A program made the translations under genes and the position numbers. This document shows positions 15,908-24,356 of a stretch of DNA of 64,000 nucleotides, one piece after another. Source of the stretch: Candidatus Nitrosocosmicus franklandus. GTDB taxonomy: Archaea > Thermoproteota > Nitrososphaeria > Nitrososphaerales > Nitrososphaeraceae. The stretch covers positions 2,523,854 through 2,587,853 of the forward strand of contig NZ_LR216287.1 of NCBI RefSeq assembly GCF_900696045.1, in the 5' to 3' direction. The number at the start of each line of letters is the position of its first letter. Position 1 is the first letter of the stretch. The notes under the pieces were generated by a model. That model saw nothing but the letters and a program-made list of their open reading frames with translations, was not told where the DNA came from and made no database searches.

Positions 15908-16477
15908 TTGAAAACTCTTTTGGTAAATAATTTTTCACCATTTATAGCGGACATTGTAAGTATTTTCAACGAATTAGATAATAAATTTGATTGCTATGAT
16001 TGTAATCAAATTCAGACTATAGATACCCATTTGGATTTTTTACGAGACTTTGATAATGTGATTCTATCAGGCCGACAGAAAAACTCTGTTATTATAAATA
16101 AGATCAATTCTAGTATAGTAAAGGCATGTTTGATACTGGACAAGCCCTTGCTTGGAATATGTTACGGAGGACAAATCTTGGCCCTGACTCTCGGATGTAC
16201 TTTAAAAAAAATTCAAAAAGTTAAGAATACGATTCAAATTGATTTGATTGAACCCACACCTATCTTAGAAGGGTACACGTCGGTACGAATGTATGAAAGT
16301 CATAATTTTTGTATTTCCGCTCTCTCAAGTGATTTCAAGTTGCTTGGTACATCAGAATCTTGTACCAATGAATTGTTTTGCTTTCGTAACAAACCGCTTT
16401 TTGGAACTCAATTCCATCCGGAGAAAAGTGGACGACATGGGAAAGACATGCTTCGTAATTTTCTAAAACTGAAGTAG
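15908..16477 (+). CDS. Class I glutamine amidotransferase (GMP synthase subunit A-like)
   Basis: 189 residues, a stand-alone glutaminase domain. Cys85 sits in the nucleophile elbow LGICYGGQ; His170 and Glu172 are in GTQFHPEKSGRHGKDMLRNFL, so the Cys-His-Glu triad is complete. Length fits GuaA subunit A of archaea, which supplies ammonia to a separate ATP-pyrophosphatase subunit; however, VILSGRQKNS replaces the usual LPGG/SGGP motif, so another partner is possible. Starts with TTG behind a TAACTTAATCC stretch. No GMP synthase B subunit is in the window. Confidence 0.83.
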   Translation: MKTLLVNNFSPFIADIVSIFNELDNKFDCYDCNQIQTIDTHLDFLRDFDNVILSGRQKNSVIINKINSSIVKACLILDKPLLGICYGGQILALTLGCTLKKIQKVKNTIQIDLIEPTPILEGYTSVRMYESHNFCISALSSDFKLLGTSESCTNELFCFRNKPLFGTQFHPEKSGRHGKDMLRNFLKLK

Positions 16478-16552
16478 ACGCAAATCATACTATGCTGAGG
16501 GTTGACTGACAAATCATTATGATTTTTATTTCCTTATCTCCAAATTTAAAAG

Positions 16553-17527
16553 GTGTTCAAAAACGAAGATATTGATGCCCACCAAATCTCATTACCTCTT
16601 GTAAACAAAAATGAAGACAAAACCGTATTTCCTCTTGTATTAAATGTAATATCTAGGTTCTGGGGTGAAGAGCCTCCTAAAACCGAGATTGAGACGAGGT
16701 CTACGAGTTATAAAAATTATAAAGGCAGTATTTTCATAGAGGGATTAGAAATAATTGAAAAAAAATTAAATCTTTCTTCCATCATTTATAGGGGATCTCT
16801 TGATGATCTGAAAAAACGTATAGATCAAGGGATACCTTGTATTGTAATTCTTCCCGGAATTGCAGAAACCATTCAATTTGCTACGATTGTATGTGGTTAT
16901 GATGAGAATGAGAAAAGAATTATTACATACGTTCCTGAACCTGACTCCTTTGGGGCTATTCCTATAGAAAAATTTGTCAAGGAATGGGAACAAGATGACT
17001 TTTTGACAATGGTAGTTTGTCCAGCAGACGTAATGAATATGTTAAAGAACGATTCTTTTCCATTCAGTCATTCAAATCGTGTAGCTTTAGAAGCTGAAAG
17101 ATTAAGAATCATGGGCAAGGACACTGAAGCACTAAGTTTAATTCAAAAGACTATAGATAGGTATGATGATGCCAGTGAAAATCCGCAGTTATTATTAATG
17201 TTGGCCAGTATTCTCAATGAAAATGTCGATGCTAAGTGTATCGAATATTATAAAAAAATAATTGAAATAAACCCTAAATTCTATTTAGCGTATAGGGGAT
17301 TAGGAAACTATTATCTAAAGAAAAGAGATTATAGTGCATCAAATATGTATTATAATGAGGCCATTAAAATAAGTCCAACAAGATACGGTCCAATTTATAA
17401 AAACCTTGGATTGACTTACATGAACGTAGGCGATAACGTCTCTGCAAAAGAGTCCTTCAAAAAATATCTCGAACAAGTACCTGAAGCAAGGGACCGTGAG
17501 AGTATTCTTGAATTTATCCATTCATAA
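16553..17527 (+). CDS. C39-peptidase-like domain fused to TPR repeats
   Basis: 324 residues. The N-terminal part (about residues 10-155) follows the papain-like C39 layout (..ISLPLVNKNEDKTVFPLVLNVISRFWGEEP..; GIPCIVILPG; IQFATIVCGYDENEKRIITYVPEP), but the position of the catalytic Cys near the start is occupied by KNEDKTV, so it is probably inactive or binding only. The C-terminal part has at least three TPR units (LAYRGLGNYYLKKRDYSASNMYYNEAIKISP; IYKNLGLTYMNVGDNVSAKESFKKYLEQVP). Suggested role: peptide- or protein-binding scaffold. Starts with GTG. Probably co-transcribed with the following THUMP gene (about 50 bp apart). Confidence 0.7.
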   Translation: MFKNEDIDAHQISLPLVNKNEDKTVFPLVLNVISRFWGEEPPKTEIETRSTSYKNYKGSIFIEGLEIIEKKLNLSSIIYRGSLDDLKKRIDQGIPCIVILPGIAETIQFATIVCGYDENEKRIITYVPEPDSFGAIPIEKFVKEWEQDDFLTMVVCPADVMNMLKNDSFPFSHSNRVALEAERLRIMGKDTEALSLIQKTIDRYDDASENPQLLLMLASILNENVDAKCIEYYKKIIEINPKFYLAYRGLGNYYLKKRDYSASNMYYNEAIKISPTRYGPIYKNLGLTYMNVGDNVSAKESFKKYLEQVPEARDRESILEFIHS

Positions 17528-17576
17528 TTTTTTTAGAAATTAGATCAAGATTATATAACCTAATTCTGGATCCCAA

Positions 17577-18830
17577 ATGACGCAACCATTTGACAATTCT
17601 TCATATGAGAACAAGGTTATTGTGATAGAACCTACTATCAAATCCAGCGAATTTAGAGATTTTTTAGTGGAGTCAACAATCCAATTATTGGAAACAACTG
17701 GTATAAGAATTCAATCAATAAGAACCGAAGGATGTTTTATAATTCTAAGATTATGTGATCCTTCACTCAATGTAATTGCAATCGATATTCTAAAAAAGAC
17801 TTCTGGCATCTCTTTCATCTTCTTTGGGGTCGCTATTGAACCATGCTACGATACTATTGTAAATACTGTTTTCGCTTTTTATTCAAACAGTTTGATTAGT
17901 GGCAAGACTTATTTCATACACATAAAGTCAGCGAGCATGAGCTGGGAAGATGAGAAACCTATTTTGGACCAATTTGATTTGGAATTTCATCTCAACAATG
18001 AACTGTTTAGCAAATTTGCTAAGTCTATAAGGGTGGATAACGATAAAACGGCCGAGATTGTTATCTATATTCTATTATCAGGCAAAATTTGCTATATTAG
18101 CATGTTGAGTATTAGAGGACAATCTATCATACCATTAAATTATTTACAAGATGCTATAGTATGCCCAATTTTTGATAATGTATCTTTGATTTCATTAGTT
18201 AAAGTCCTAAATTCTGGGTATATTCCAATACCATTGTTCTTCTTCAGTAGAAAGGATGATTTGAAAAGACTGTTAAAGGCATTTGAAAATATAATCTCAG
18301 CCTACCCAATTGACCTTATTGAAATCTATCTTATCTCTATAGAAAATCAGGTGACGGAGCTGACTCAAAAGGTCCAGGCATATGAAGCCAAGAAAAAATT
18401 ACACAAAGTAGGGAATAACTCAGTTTCTTGGCTAATTTTTCGGATGACAAAGTCGATGATGACGGAAGATCCTATATTCAAAATGAAAATGGTAGAACTA
18501 CCTTTGACGCCATATGCACATCCACGTTGGTTAATTAGGGATGTCATAGAAAATTTCAGAGAATCGGGAAGAACTATCTTTACCCCTTTGCTTTTTAATA
18601 ATGGTACAAGAGAATTTGAAGTGGATATTTTTGAATTAACAAAAAAGGGATTTTTGATTGATTATCATGGAACTGATATTGAACAGCAAATCGAATTCAA
18701 TCAATGGGAATACAAAAACTTTCAAAAGGAAATATTGTATAATTCCTATCCATCCAATTCAAAAGTGGTGAAAAAAATTGTACTACGAGTAAGAAAGGAT
18801 GATATTCTTGATATTTTCAATTCCATTTAA
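17577..18830 (+). CDS. THUMP-domain-like protein without a visible catalytic domain
   Basis: 417 residues. The N-terminal half has the THUMP-type pattern (GIRIQSIRTEGCFIILRLCDPSLNVIAIDILKKTSGISFIFFGVAIEPCYDTIVNTVFAF ... GKTYFIHIK), followed by a ThiI-like segment (KTAEIVIYILLSGKICYISMLSIRGQSIIPLNYLQDAIVCPIFDNVSLISLVKVLNSGYIPIPLFFF). There is no PP-loop (SGGxDS) or methyltransferase motif. The C-terminal third is basic and beta-rich. Likely an RNA-binding protein related to tRNA modification factors; the actual reaction is unknown. Its 3' end overlaps the convergent glycosyltransferase gene by 48 bp. Confidence 0.6.
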   Translation: MTQPFDNSSYENKVIVIEPTIKSSEFRDFLVESTIQLLETTGIRIQSIRTEGCFIILRLCDPSLNVIAIDILKKTSGISFIFFGVAIEPCYDTIVNTVFAFYSNSLISGKTYFIHIKSASMSWEDEKPILDQFDLEFHLNNELFSKFAKSIRVDNDKTAEIVIYILLSGKICYISMLSIRGQSIIPLNYLQDAIVCPIFDNVSLISLVKVLNSGYIPIPLFFFSRKDDLKRLLKAFENIISAYPIDLIEIYLISIENQVTELTQKVQAYEAKKKLHKVGNNSVSWLIFRMTKSMMTEDPIFKMKMVELPLTPYAHPRWLIRDVIENFRESGRTIFTPLLFNNGTREFEVDIFELTKKGFLIDYHGTDIEQQIEFNQWEYKNFQKEILYNSYPSNSKVVKKIVLRVRKDDILDIFNSI

Positions 18831-19961
18831 CTTTGTGCTGATTTCAGCAAGTTTATCTATTTCTTCCTTGTATTTCAAATTACTAAATAATTCGGTTAAT
18901 GTATTAAATAGGACTTCATCATTAATGGATTTCGCATCAATTTTGCAACCTATACCAAGCTTTACTATCTTTTCAGCATTCGATAACTGTTCTCCATGAC
19001 TTTCTATAGGTAGCGAAATAAATGGTTTTCCGAATTGAATTGCTTGGGAAATGGCTGTGTGGCCTCCTCTGATTATCAATATATCCGAAATTAAAAAGAT
19101 TTCATCTCGACATGGACACCATTCATAGTACCAAATATTTTCTGATATTTTTCTTGGTTGAACACTGCCGTTAGCTTTTCCTTCTGAAATAATTATTTGA
19201 AAAACTCTTTGGTTTTTGAGTATACGAATAAGTGCATTGATAATTGGTAATCTTGTATCTTGTGGACCACTGATATGAACAAATATTACTGGTTTAGTAC
19301 TATCAAGTTTAAGATCTCGTCTAACTTTGTTTATATGTGTTTGTGATAATTCAACTCGTGGGGTGGTAAACCCAATATATTCTATTTTCTTTCTTACCGA
19401 TTTAACCGAATTAATGTTCTCCTCTGATATCGTATAAGGTGGAGGTAGATCTGGTACCAGTATTCTATCTGCTATATTCCATAATCCTCCCATAAGTTCA
19501 GCATTACATGTTTCAAAAATCTTGGCCGCTTTAAACTCTCGTAATCTGGGGGTTAGTAATAATTTGATCTGATTAATCACCAAAATTCTCGGTATTTGAA
19601 GAATATTCGAGGCGATCAAGGGGGAGAGTCTAGAATCTGAAACAACTACTTGAGGATTAAATTTTTTCAAATATTTTATCTCTTTGTTAATTTGCCATGG
19701 TAGGTTGACTAACCATTGTGGGATCTTATTAATGTTGTTTTTTACAGAGAATTCTCCGTCTTTTCCCCAATGAAATTCTACAGGGGGAACGAGATTACAT
19801 TCAAAACCTTGGCCTTTTATATAATGAGACGCTTCACCAAAAGATGAAAAATGAAATCGAATGCTGAGTCTATTTAAGCTCTCTGCTAATAGTATTAACC
19901 TGCTGGCGTGTCCCAAGCCAACTCCATATGGCGCTAAATAGACTCTTTGCACTAATATCAC
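18783..19961 (-). CDS. MurG-like glycosyltransferase (GT-B fold)
   Basis: 392 residues. N-terminal Rossmann start VYLAPYGVGLGHASRLILLAESLNR, typical of GT28/GT1-type enzymes that add sugars from UDP-sugars; the C-terminal donor-binding motif is DILIIRGGHTAISQAIQFGKPFISLPIESHGEQLSNAEKIVKLGIG. The acceptor side reads FNPQVVVSDSRLSPLIASNILQIPRILVIN. No membrane segments. A role in cell-surface glycan or glycolipid synthesis is likely; the substrate cannot be told. Starts with GTG; it overlaps the THUMP gene convergently. Confidence 0.83.
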   Translation of the reverse strand: MILVQRVYLAPYGVGLGHASRLILLAESLNRLSIRFHFSSFGEASHYIKGQGFECNLVPPVEFHWGKDGEFSVKNNINKIPQWLVNLPWQINKEIKYLKKFNPQVVVSDSRLSPLIASNILQIPRILVINQIKLLLTPRLREFKAAKIFETCNAELMGGLWNIADRILVPDLPPPYTISEENINSVKSVRKKIEYIGFTTPRVELSQTHINKVRRDLKLDSTKPVIFVHISGPQDTRLPIINALIRILKNQRVFQIIISEGKANGSVQPRKISENIWYYEWCPCRDEIFLISDILIIRGGHTAISQAIQFGKPFISLPIESHGEQLSNAEKIVKLGIGCKIDAKSINDEVLFNTLTELFSNLKYKEEIDKLAEISTKLNGIENIKNIILSYS

Positions 19962-20130
19962 AAATTTGGATGTGTTTAAAAAGTGTTAAGCAGATTAAAA
20001 TGAATTATTTATTCTATACTAAAACATCATCTTGAAATCAAAGTGACATCATACCTTGATGGGTCATTTTGTGTCACTATGGAATGCCGAGTTCACTTAA
20101 AACAGTACATAACACAATACAATATGTACT

Positions 20131-20502
20131 CTAATCTTCGATCTTGTTACCATTTGTTTTTATCCTTGATATTTCAGGGATCATCCATATGAATTTTGTG
20201 TGTATACAGTTATTACTCTGATCAGCCTCGCATTGGAGTTCTCCATTCACGTAAAATACATCAACTAGGACTTTCTTCTTTACATCCTTTAGCGTAATTC
20301 TGTTGCCTTCGTAAGAATCAACCGAAAGGGATGGAGCTACTCTCGATAGAAATTCTTCTTTCTCAATGTATACTTTAAGGAAATCGTTAACATACTCTTT
20401 GATATTGAGTCTCTTTTGAATCGCTCGTTTTTTCAATTTTTCATAATTTTCTAAGAAAATCTCTACGGTAACAACACTTCTACCCCCTCTCTTCACAGGC
20501 AT
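20131..20502 (-). CDS. RHH-type regulator with SWIM-like zinc motif, paralogue 1
   Basis: 123 residues. The N-terminus (SVVTVEIFLENYEKLKKRAIQKRLNIKEYVNDFLKVYIEKEEFLSRVAPSLS) has the strand-helix-helix look of a ribbon-helix-helix DNA-binding domain. The C-terminal half (ITLKDVKKKVLVDVFYVNGELQCEADQSNNCIHTKFIWMIPEI) resembles a SWIM-type zinc site with Cys...Cys-x-His; one cysteine is replaced by Asp. The gene at 40692 has the same architecture with all cysteines. Perfect TAACATGTTA palindromes lie at 20511-20520, directly upstream of the start, and 20583-20592, suggesting autoregulation. Function beyond that unknown. Confidence 0.7.
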   Translation of the reverse strand: MPVKRGGRSVVTVEIFLENYEKLKKRAIQKRLNIKEYVNDFLKVYIEKEEFLSRVAPSLSVDSYEGNRITLKDVKKKVLVDVFYVNGELQCEADQSNNCIHTKFIWMIPEISRIKTNGNKIED

Positions 20503-20510
20503 ACATTTAC

Positions 20511-20520
20511 TAACATGTTA
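20511..20520. promoter_or_regulatory. Palindrome TAACATGTTA, candidate operator copy 1
   Basis: Perfect 10-bp palindrome beginning 9 bp upstream of the RHH gene's ATG (20502, reverse strand), in the expected transcription start region. A related half-site TTAATATGTT follows at about 20527. The same palindrome recurs at 20583. The TATA-like stretch for the gene (ATAAATATATACTTAAATAC) lies between the two copies. Confidence 0.55.
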
Positions 20521-20582
20521 TTTTGTTTAATATGTTTTCTCGAAATTTCTATAAATATATACTTAAATACTGGAGTATGCGA

Positions 20583-20592
20583 TAACATGTTA
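20583..20592. promoter_or_regulatory. Palindrome TAACATGTTA, candidate operator copy 2
   Basis: Second perfect copy, 63 bp from the first, again followed by a half-site (ATATGTTA, 20595-20602). Two copies of one palindrome bracketing an AT-rich promoter next to a ribbon-helix-helix gene is the layout expected for a repression loop or bipartite operator. Confidence 0.55.
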
Positions 20593-20596
20593 ATAT

Positions 20597-20944
20597 ATGT
20601 TAAGGAGGTTTAAGCTACGAATAATTTTGACGTTTAAACACATAATAACGGCAACCAAGATGATAAAATTTGTTACACGAAAGAAAATCGCTTTCGAGTC
20701 GGACCTGCTAAGCTATGTCACCAAATTTACATCCTGCTTCGCGATCGAATTATGCTCAAAGTATTATTTCAAGAAACTTAGTATACTTTTGAGGGTTAAT
20801 TTTAGAATCGCCTTGCCGGAAATAGATGCTCGAAGATTATTTAGGTGGGTAAATGCAATAATATGTAAATTTTTATTCTTGTTAATTGCCATGACAAGCA
20901 AGTTAGTATTATATCTAATAAACGTCATAGCCGGACTTTTTTAA
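20597..20944 (+). CDS. Doubtful hydrophobic protein
   Basis: 115-codon frame starting within the candidate operator region. Content is basic and hydrophobic (..FKHIITATKMIKFVTRKK.. and a C-terminal VNAIICKFLFLLIAMTSKLVLYLINVIAGLF, one or two membrane segments). No family recognised, and amino acid composition is what random AT-rich DNA gives. An internal ATG at 20660 is an alternative start. The divergent promoter region upstream is the only support. Confidence 0.25.
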   Translation: MLRRFKLRIILTFKHIITATKMIKFVTRKKIAFESDLLSYVTKFTSCFAIELCSKYYFKKLSILLRVNFRIALPEIDARRLFRWVNAIICKFLFLLIAMTSKLVLYLINVIAGLF

Positions 20945-21111
20945 ATGGAAAATCTGTATAAAGTATGAATTTCTTTAAACAAAAAGGATTTGTCTATCGG
21001 ATCACATTACTTTTATATTTGAATAACCATTTCCGACTCGCATAAATCGATACTCAAATTTGCTAGTAATTAACTTCATTATAGACAAAAAATTGGGGTT
21101 TTTACAATTGT

Positions 21112-22113
21112 CTAATCAGATTCTTCTGCATAAATCAATTTCATTTCATCGAAGGTAAGTTTTTCTCCACTAGACATTTTCTTTAATGCTACTTCCTTTA
21201 ATGAATTCCATAACTCTTGATTTTCCTTATTCTTTCGCATTTTATCTTGCGGTAACTCATGCTTGCTTCTTCTCTCGGTACTGTATCTTCTTTGTCTTTC
21301 AGATGAATGCTGTAATCTGTTTTTCTTGAACTCAATTGCATTTAATTGCGTATCCACCATTTCAATTTTCGCTGCTGCTTCTCTAACTTTATGGATTATA
21401 CCTCTCCTCTCCTCATACAGTGCTTCTCTTTTATTCAATAATTCATCCAAATTTGCCTTGATCTTGCCAATTACTTTGCCAACGTCTGCCTTTTGATCAA
21501 AAATCTGATTCATTTTACCTTTGATATCTTCAAACTTTGTTGCCAACGATTTGTATGTATCTTCTTTCTTGTTGATCATTTTTAAGGCATGTAATCTAGT
21601 TGCAATTTCTTTTGACTTTAAAACAAGACGTCGTTCTTCGTCCTTTGACAATTTCTTAGTTTGGATATCCTTTTCTATTTGTTCTAATGCCCTAGTTAAA
21701 TTTGCGATGTTAAATCTATCTCGCCTTGACCTAGGTCCGACACCACTTGAAGCTTTCGAATCTAGGGTTTTCATTCTTTTTCTCTCTGCGATCAGACTGT
21801 TCTTCAATTCTGTAAATTTTGCATAATCCGCATCCTTTAATTCATTGATCTGTTTTAGTTTCTGCCTCTCGGCCTCCAATTTTACCCGTTCTTGATCAAT
21901 AATTTTCTTCGTTTCCTCGATTTTCTGATTGATTTGCTCAATCTGACTTTCGCCTGATTTCTGTTCCTCAATTAGAGATTTTTTAAATTCTAATAAGGTT
22001 TTTTGATTTGAATCTATTGTACTATCTATTTTGTTGTCCTTTTTTGTTGTAGAAGCTGAAGCTGCAGTTGACTGTGCTGTAGCTGGATTTCCACTATTCT
22101 GTTCTTGAACCAC
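21112..22113 (-). CDS. Long coiled-coil protein
   Basis: 333 residues, almost entirely charged heptad-like helix (..LLEFKKSLIEEQKSGESQIEQINQKIEETKKIIDQERVKLEAERQKLKQINELKD..). The order is: Ala/Ser/Thr-rich start, first coiled coil, a short break near GVGPRSRRDRFNIANLTRALEQIEKDIQTKKLSKDEERRLVLKSKEI, second coiled coil, basic hinge (SSERQRRYSTERRSKHELPQDKMRKNKENQELW) and a C-terminal tail LKEVALKKMSSGEKLTFDEMKLIYAEESD. Archaea have a conserved family of such proteins of unknown function, sometimes misnamed phosphoserine phosphatase. GTG start. It stands alone. Confidence 0.78.
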   Translation of the reverse strand: MVQEQNSGNPATAQSTAASASTTKKDNKIDSTIDSNQKTLLEFKKSLIEEQKSGESQIEQINQKIEETKKIIDQERVKLEAERQKLKQINELKDADYAKFTELKNSLIAERKRMKTLDSKASSGVGPRSRRDRFNIANLTRALEQIEKDIQTKKLSKDEERRLVLKSKEIATRLHALKMINKKEDTYKSLATKFEDIKGKMNQIFDQKADVGKVIGKIKANLDELLNKREALYEERRGIIHKVREAAAKIEMVDTQLNAIEFKKNRLQHSSERQRRYSTERRSKHELPQDKMRKNKENQELWNSLKEVALKKMSSGEKLTFDEMKLIYAEESD

Positions 22114-22377
22114 GCCGCTTACAAGCAGTAATGATATGGAAAAATATATTTTTTCTCATTTTCCAGATCGATGATCCTTGATGTCTAAAGGTTACATCTT
22201 TAGCTACAAGCTGCAATACAAACAAAACCTTATAAATTATCCACATATGGTTTGATGACACTCAGAAACCTAGTGCCAGGTCATAGAGCCTCTGCTCAAC
22301 AAGATGGCTCATACCAAGCACCAAATAATTTAAACATATATTTATATTCTATCCTGCAGTTAATTATATGAATACCA

Positions 22378-22773
22378 ATGGATGATTTTGATAAAGATTT
22401 TCCAGGCTTTGATTGGAAAAATACTCCAGCTTATAAACATCCAGGGGGAAAGGATTGCCCTTGTCCTAAGCACGAGTATATTAGAGAGCAAATTAATGTT
22501 GCCAAGACCCTGAATACAAATAGCAAAAATACTGATAATGATAAAAAACCATCATCTAATGTCACTCTCAAGTTTTGTCCTGATCACTACAATGTATACT
22601 TCAAAGAGGTTATTCCTGCCATGCCTTTAAAGTATAGAATAATTACCAAAATTGCATTAAAATTGGGAGCCGTTGTAATTCAACAAATTCCATACATGAT
22701 GTCCGACAAATGCTTTTATTGTAAATTTGGGTCCGGCGGCTTTGACAAAAAGGTGGAGCTCCCACCTATCTAG
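22378..22773 (+). CDS. Hypothetical protein with putative zinc ligands
   Basis: 131 residues, unrecognised. Three Cys/His clusters (DCPCPKHEY near residues 27-35, FCPDHYNVYF around 67-76, DKCFYCKFGSGG near 110-121) suggest one or two metal sites. The segment between is acidic and probably disordered; RIITKIALKLGAVVIQQIPYMM is an amphipathic helix. ATG after a TATA-like ATTTATATTC at a leaderless-type distance. Its 3' end overlaps the convergent kinase gene by 4 bp. Confidence 0.6.
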   Translation: MDDFDKDFPGFDWKNTPAYKHPGGKDCPCPKHEYIREQINVAKTLNTNSKNTDNDKKPSSNVTLKFCPDHYNVYFKEVIPAMPLKYRIITKIALKLGAVVIQQIPYMMSDKCFYCKFGSGGFDKKVELPPI

Positions 22774-23483
22774 TTATATTTAATATCCGACTTTGTAAGG
22801 AGATTAGTCACCAGATTATTGTGATTTGAAGCTAGTACCAAGGAAGCGATATTCCTTATTATAATCGATAAGTAAGGTATCCTTTGATTTGATTTTGTAT
22901 CACAAATGTATCCTGCTATAAAATGCTCTTCGATTTTTTTGTATTTTTTATTCTCCAAGTCTAGTAAGCTTGCGAGGAAAATGCCTATGTCCAAACTTTT
23001 CATAAATTCGTTAGCTTTGTTTTGTATCAGGCCTAAATCAGTCCTATAAATTTTGGAATTTCGCACCAAGTAATTTTGAGCTTTGTTATCGATGAAACAT
23101 GCTCCATTGTCGTGAAGAGTTCTTGTGATCCATCCGACTTGATGGACTATGCCAAAATCATTGCTATTTTTTAAGTATTTATACAAGTTTCCATCTTCAA
23201 AATATTCTTCTACTATAACATCTGAATCTATTTGCAGTAGTTTGGGTGTATGAATTCCAATTTTTTCCAGTTCTTTTCTCGCTGAAAATCCTTCATTGCG
23301 CAATATGTAATTTCCTGTCTTAAGTGGAGAAGAGGGATGTAATAGGATTAACGATAGAAAAGTAAAACTAAATACTAGCAGATACTCGTGAATATTTTTT
23401 ATGGACTTATTTCTTTTTATTACGACCTTTTGCCCATCAATGGTCGAAATCGAAATATCTCTTTGCCAATTCACAAAGTGCAA
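22770..23483 (-). CDS. Bud32/LPS-kinase-like protein kinase fold
   Basis: 237 residues with small protein-kinase features: VVIKRNKS as the ATP lysine strand, RNEGFSARKELEKIGIHTPKLLQID (alphaC-like), DVIVEEYFEDGNLYKYL as hinge, GACFIDNKAQNYLVRNSKIYRTDLGLIQ as catalytic (D-x-x-x-x-N) and metal-binding (TDLG) segments. This set resembles Bud32 and RIO-like kinases. A hydrophobic stretch near residues 33-50 (YLLVFSFTFLSLILLHPSS) is unusual for Bud32 and may anchor it at the membrane. It lacks the fused Kae1 of many archaea, so it is probably a paralogue rather than the KEOPS kinase. TTG start. Confidence 0.68.
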   Translation of the reverse strand: MHFVNWQRDISISTIDGQKVVIKRNKSIKNIHEYLLVFSFTFLSLILLHPSSPLKTGNYILRNEGFSARKELEKIGIHTPKLLQIDSDVIVEEYFEDGNLYKYLKNSNDFGIVHQVGWITRTLHDNGACFIDNKAQNYLVRNSKIYRTDLGLIQNKANEFMKSLDIGIFLASLLDLENKKYKKIEEHFIAGYICDTKSNQRIPYLSIIIRNIASLVLASNHNNLVTNLLTKSDIKYN

Positions 23484-24356
23484 GAATGTTCTTTATAGTA
23501 GATGCAATCTCTTTAAATACTTTTAATTAGTGTGATTCCAATACTATTGATGGACATGATTATCCGAATAATACTTGGAAATAGGATTAATTTTCTGAGT
23601 TGCCATTAGGTAAGTATTGAAAGAAGGAAGGTTTGTGAACAGGAATCATGAACCATTAATTTATGTCCCAGTATGCGAAACAATCCATTCGTAATACATA
23701 ATGTTTTGGGTAATTTGCTTACTCTACTGACTGCATATTACTATGAAGTTGCTGTGGCCTTTAGATTATCCTCTCTGTTTTGGATCGATTGTCACCATCA
23801 ATATAATGAGATGGGTTTTGGCCATGCCTACCGAATCATCTAGTGTAATCCTCAAGCCATCTGACTTGTCTTTTCTCAAATTAATGCGGTGCCAAACAAG
23901 ATCTATACATCACCTGTTCCCTTAAGCAACAGGTGGTTCAATACTGTTAAAATGGTTGACGATGACGAATTAATTTAAAAGAGATTAATTAATCGATGAC
24001 TGATGGAGATGTGTTGACTTTATTTAACATTGGAGCAAAGTAGTTCGATATTACGACATAGTTTATAAGGCTTTTTCAATAGGAGAAAATCATTTTGGTG
24101 ATACCCTGTTTAATTTGTGGATAATTCATTTCCTTGATAACACAAAATACCGTAAACAATCAATTATTGGAAGATTGTTGAGATTCTAAAGTATGTACAT
24201 GATAAATATAATTTAATTAGGCATCCATTTTACTTTATTGTATAAATCACTATTTCAAAAATAACGATGATTCCAATTTTTTATTTAGTTCTTAAATATA
24301 TCCTTTGTTGCAAAATCGTATCGTTTAATCATTAATAATTATTGCAACTATTCGTT
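23484..24356. other. Non-coding stretch of 870 bp with one hairpin
   Basis: No convincing gene. An 8-bp perfect hairpin CACCTGTT ... AACAGGTG lies at 23911-23935. Around 23730-23940 a somewhat richer composition and a 60-codon frame could be a worn-out gene, but I cannot name it. Confidence 0.45.

Noticed and set aside
23743-23925. 60-codon forward frame in a gene desert
   Set aside because: Possibly part of a worn-out gene but I could not connect it with any family on any frame.
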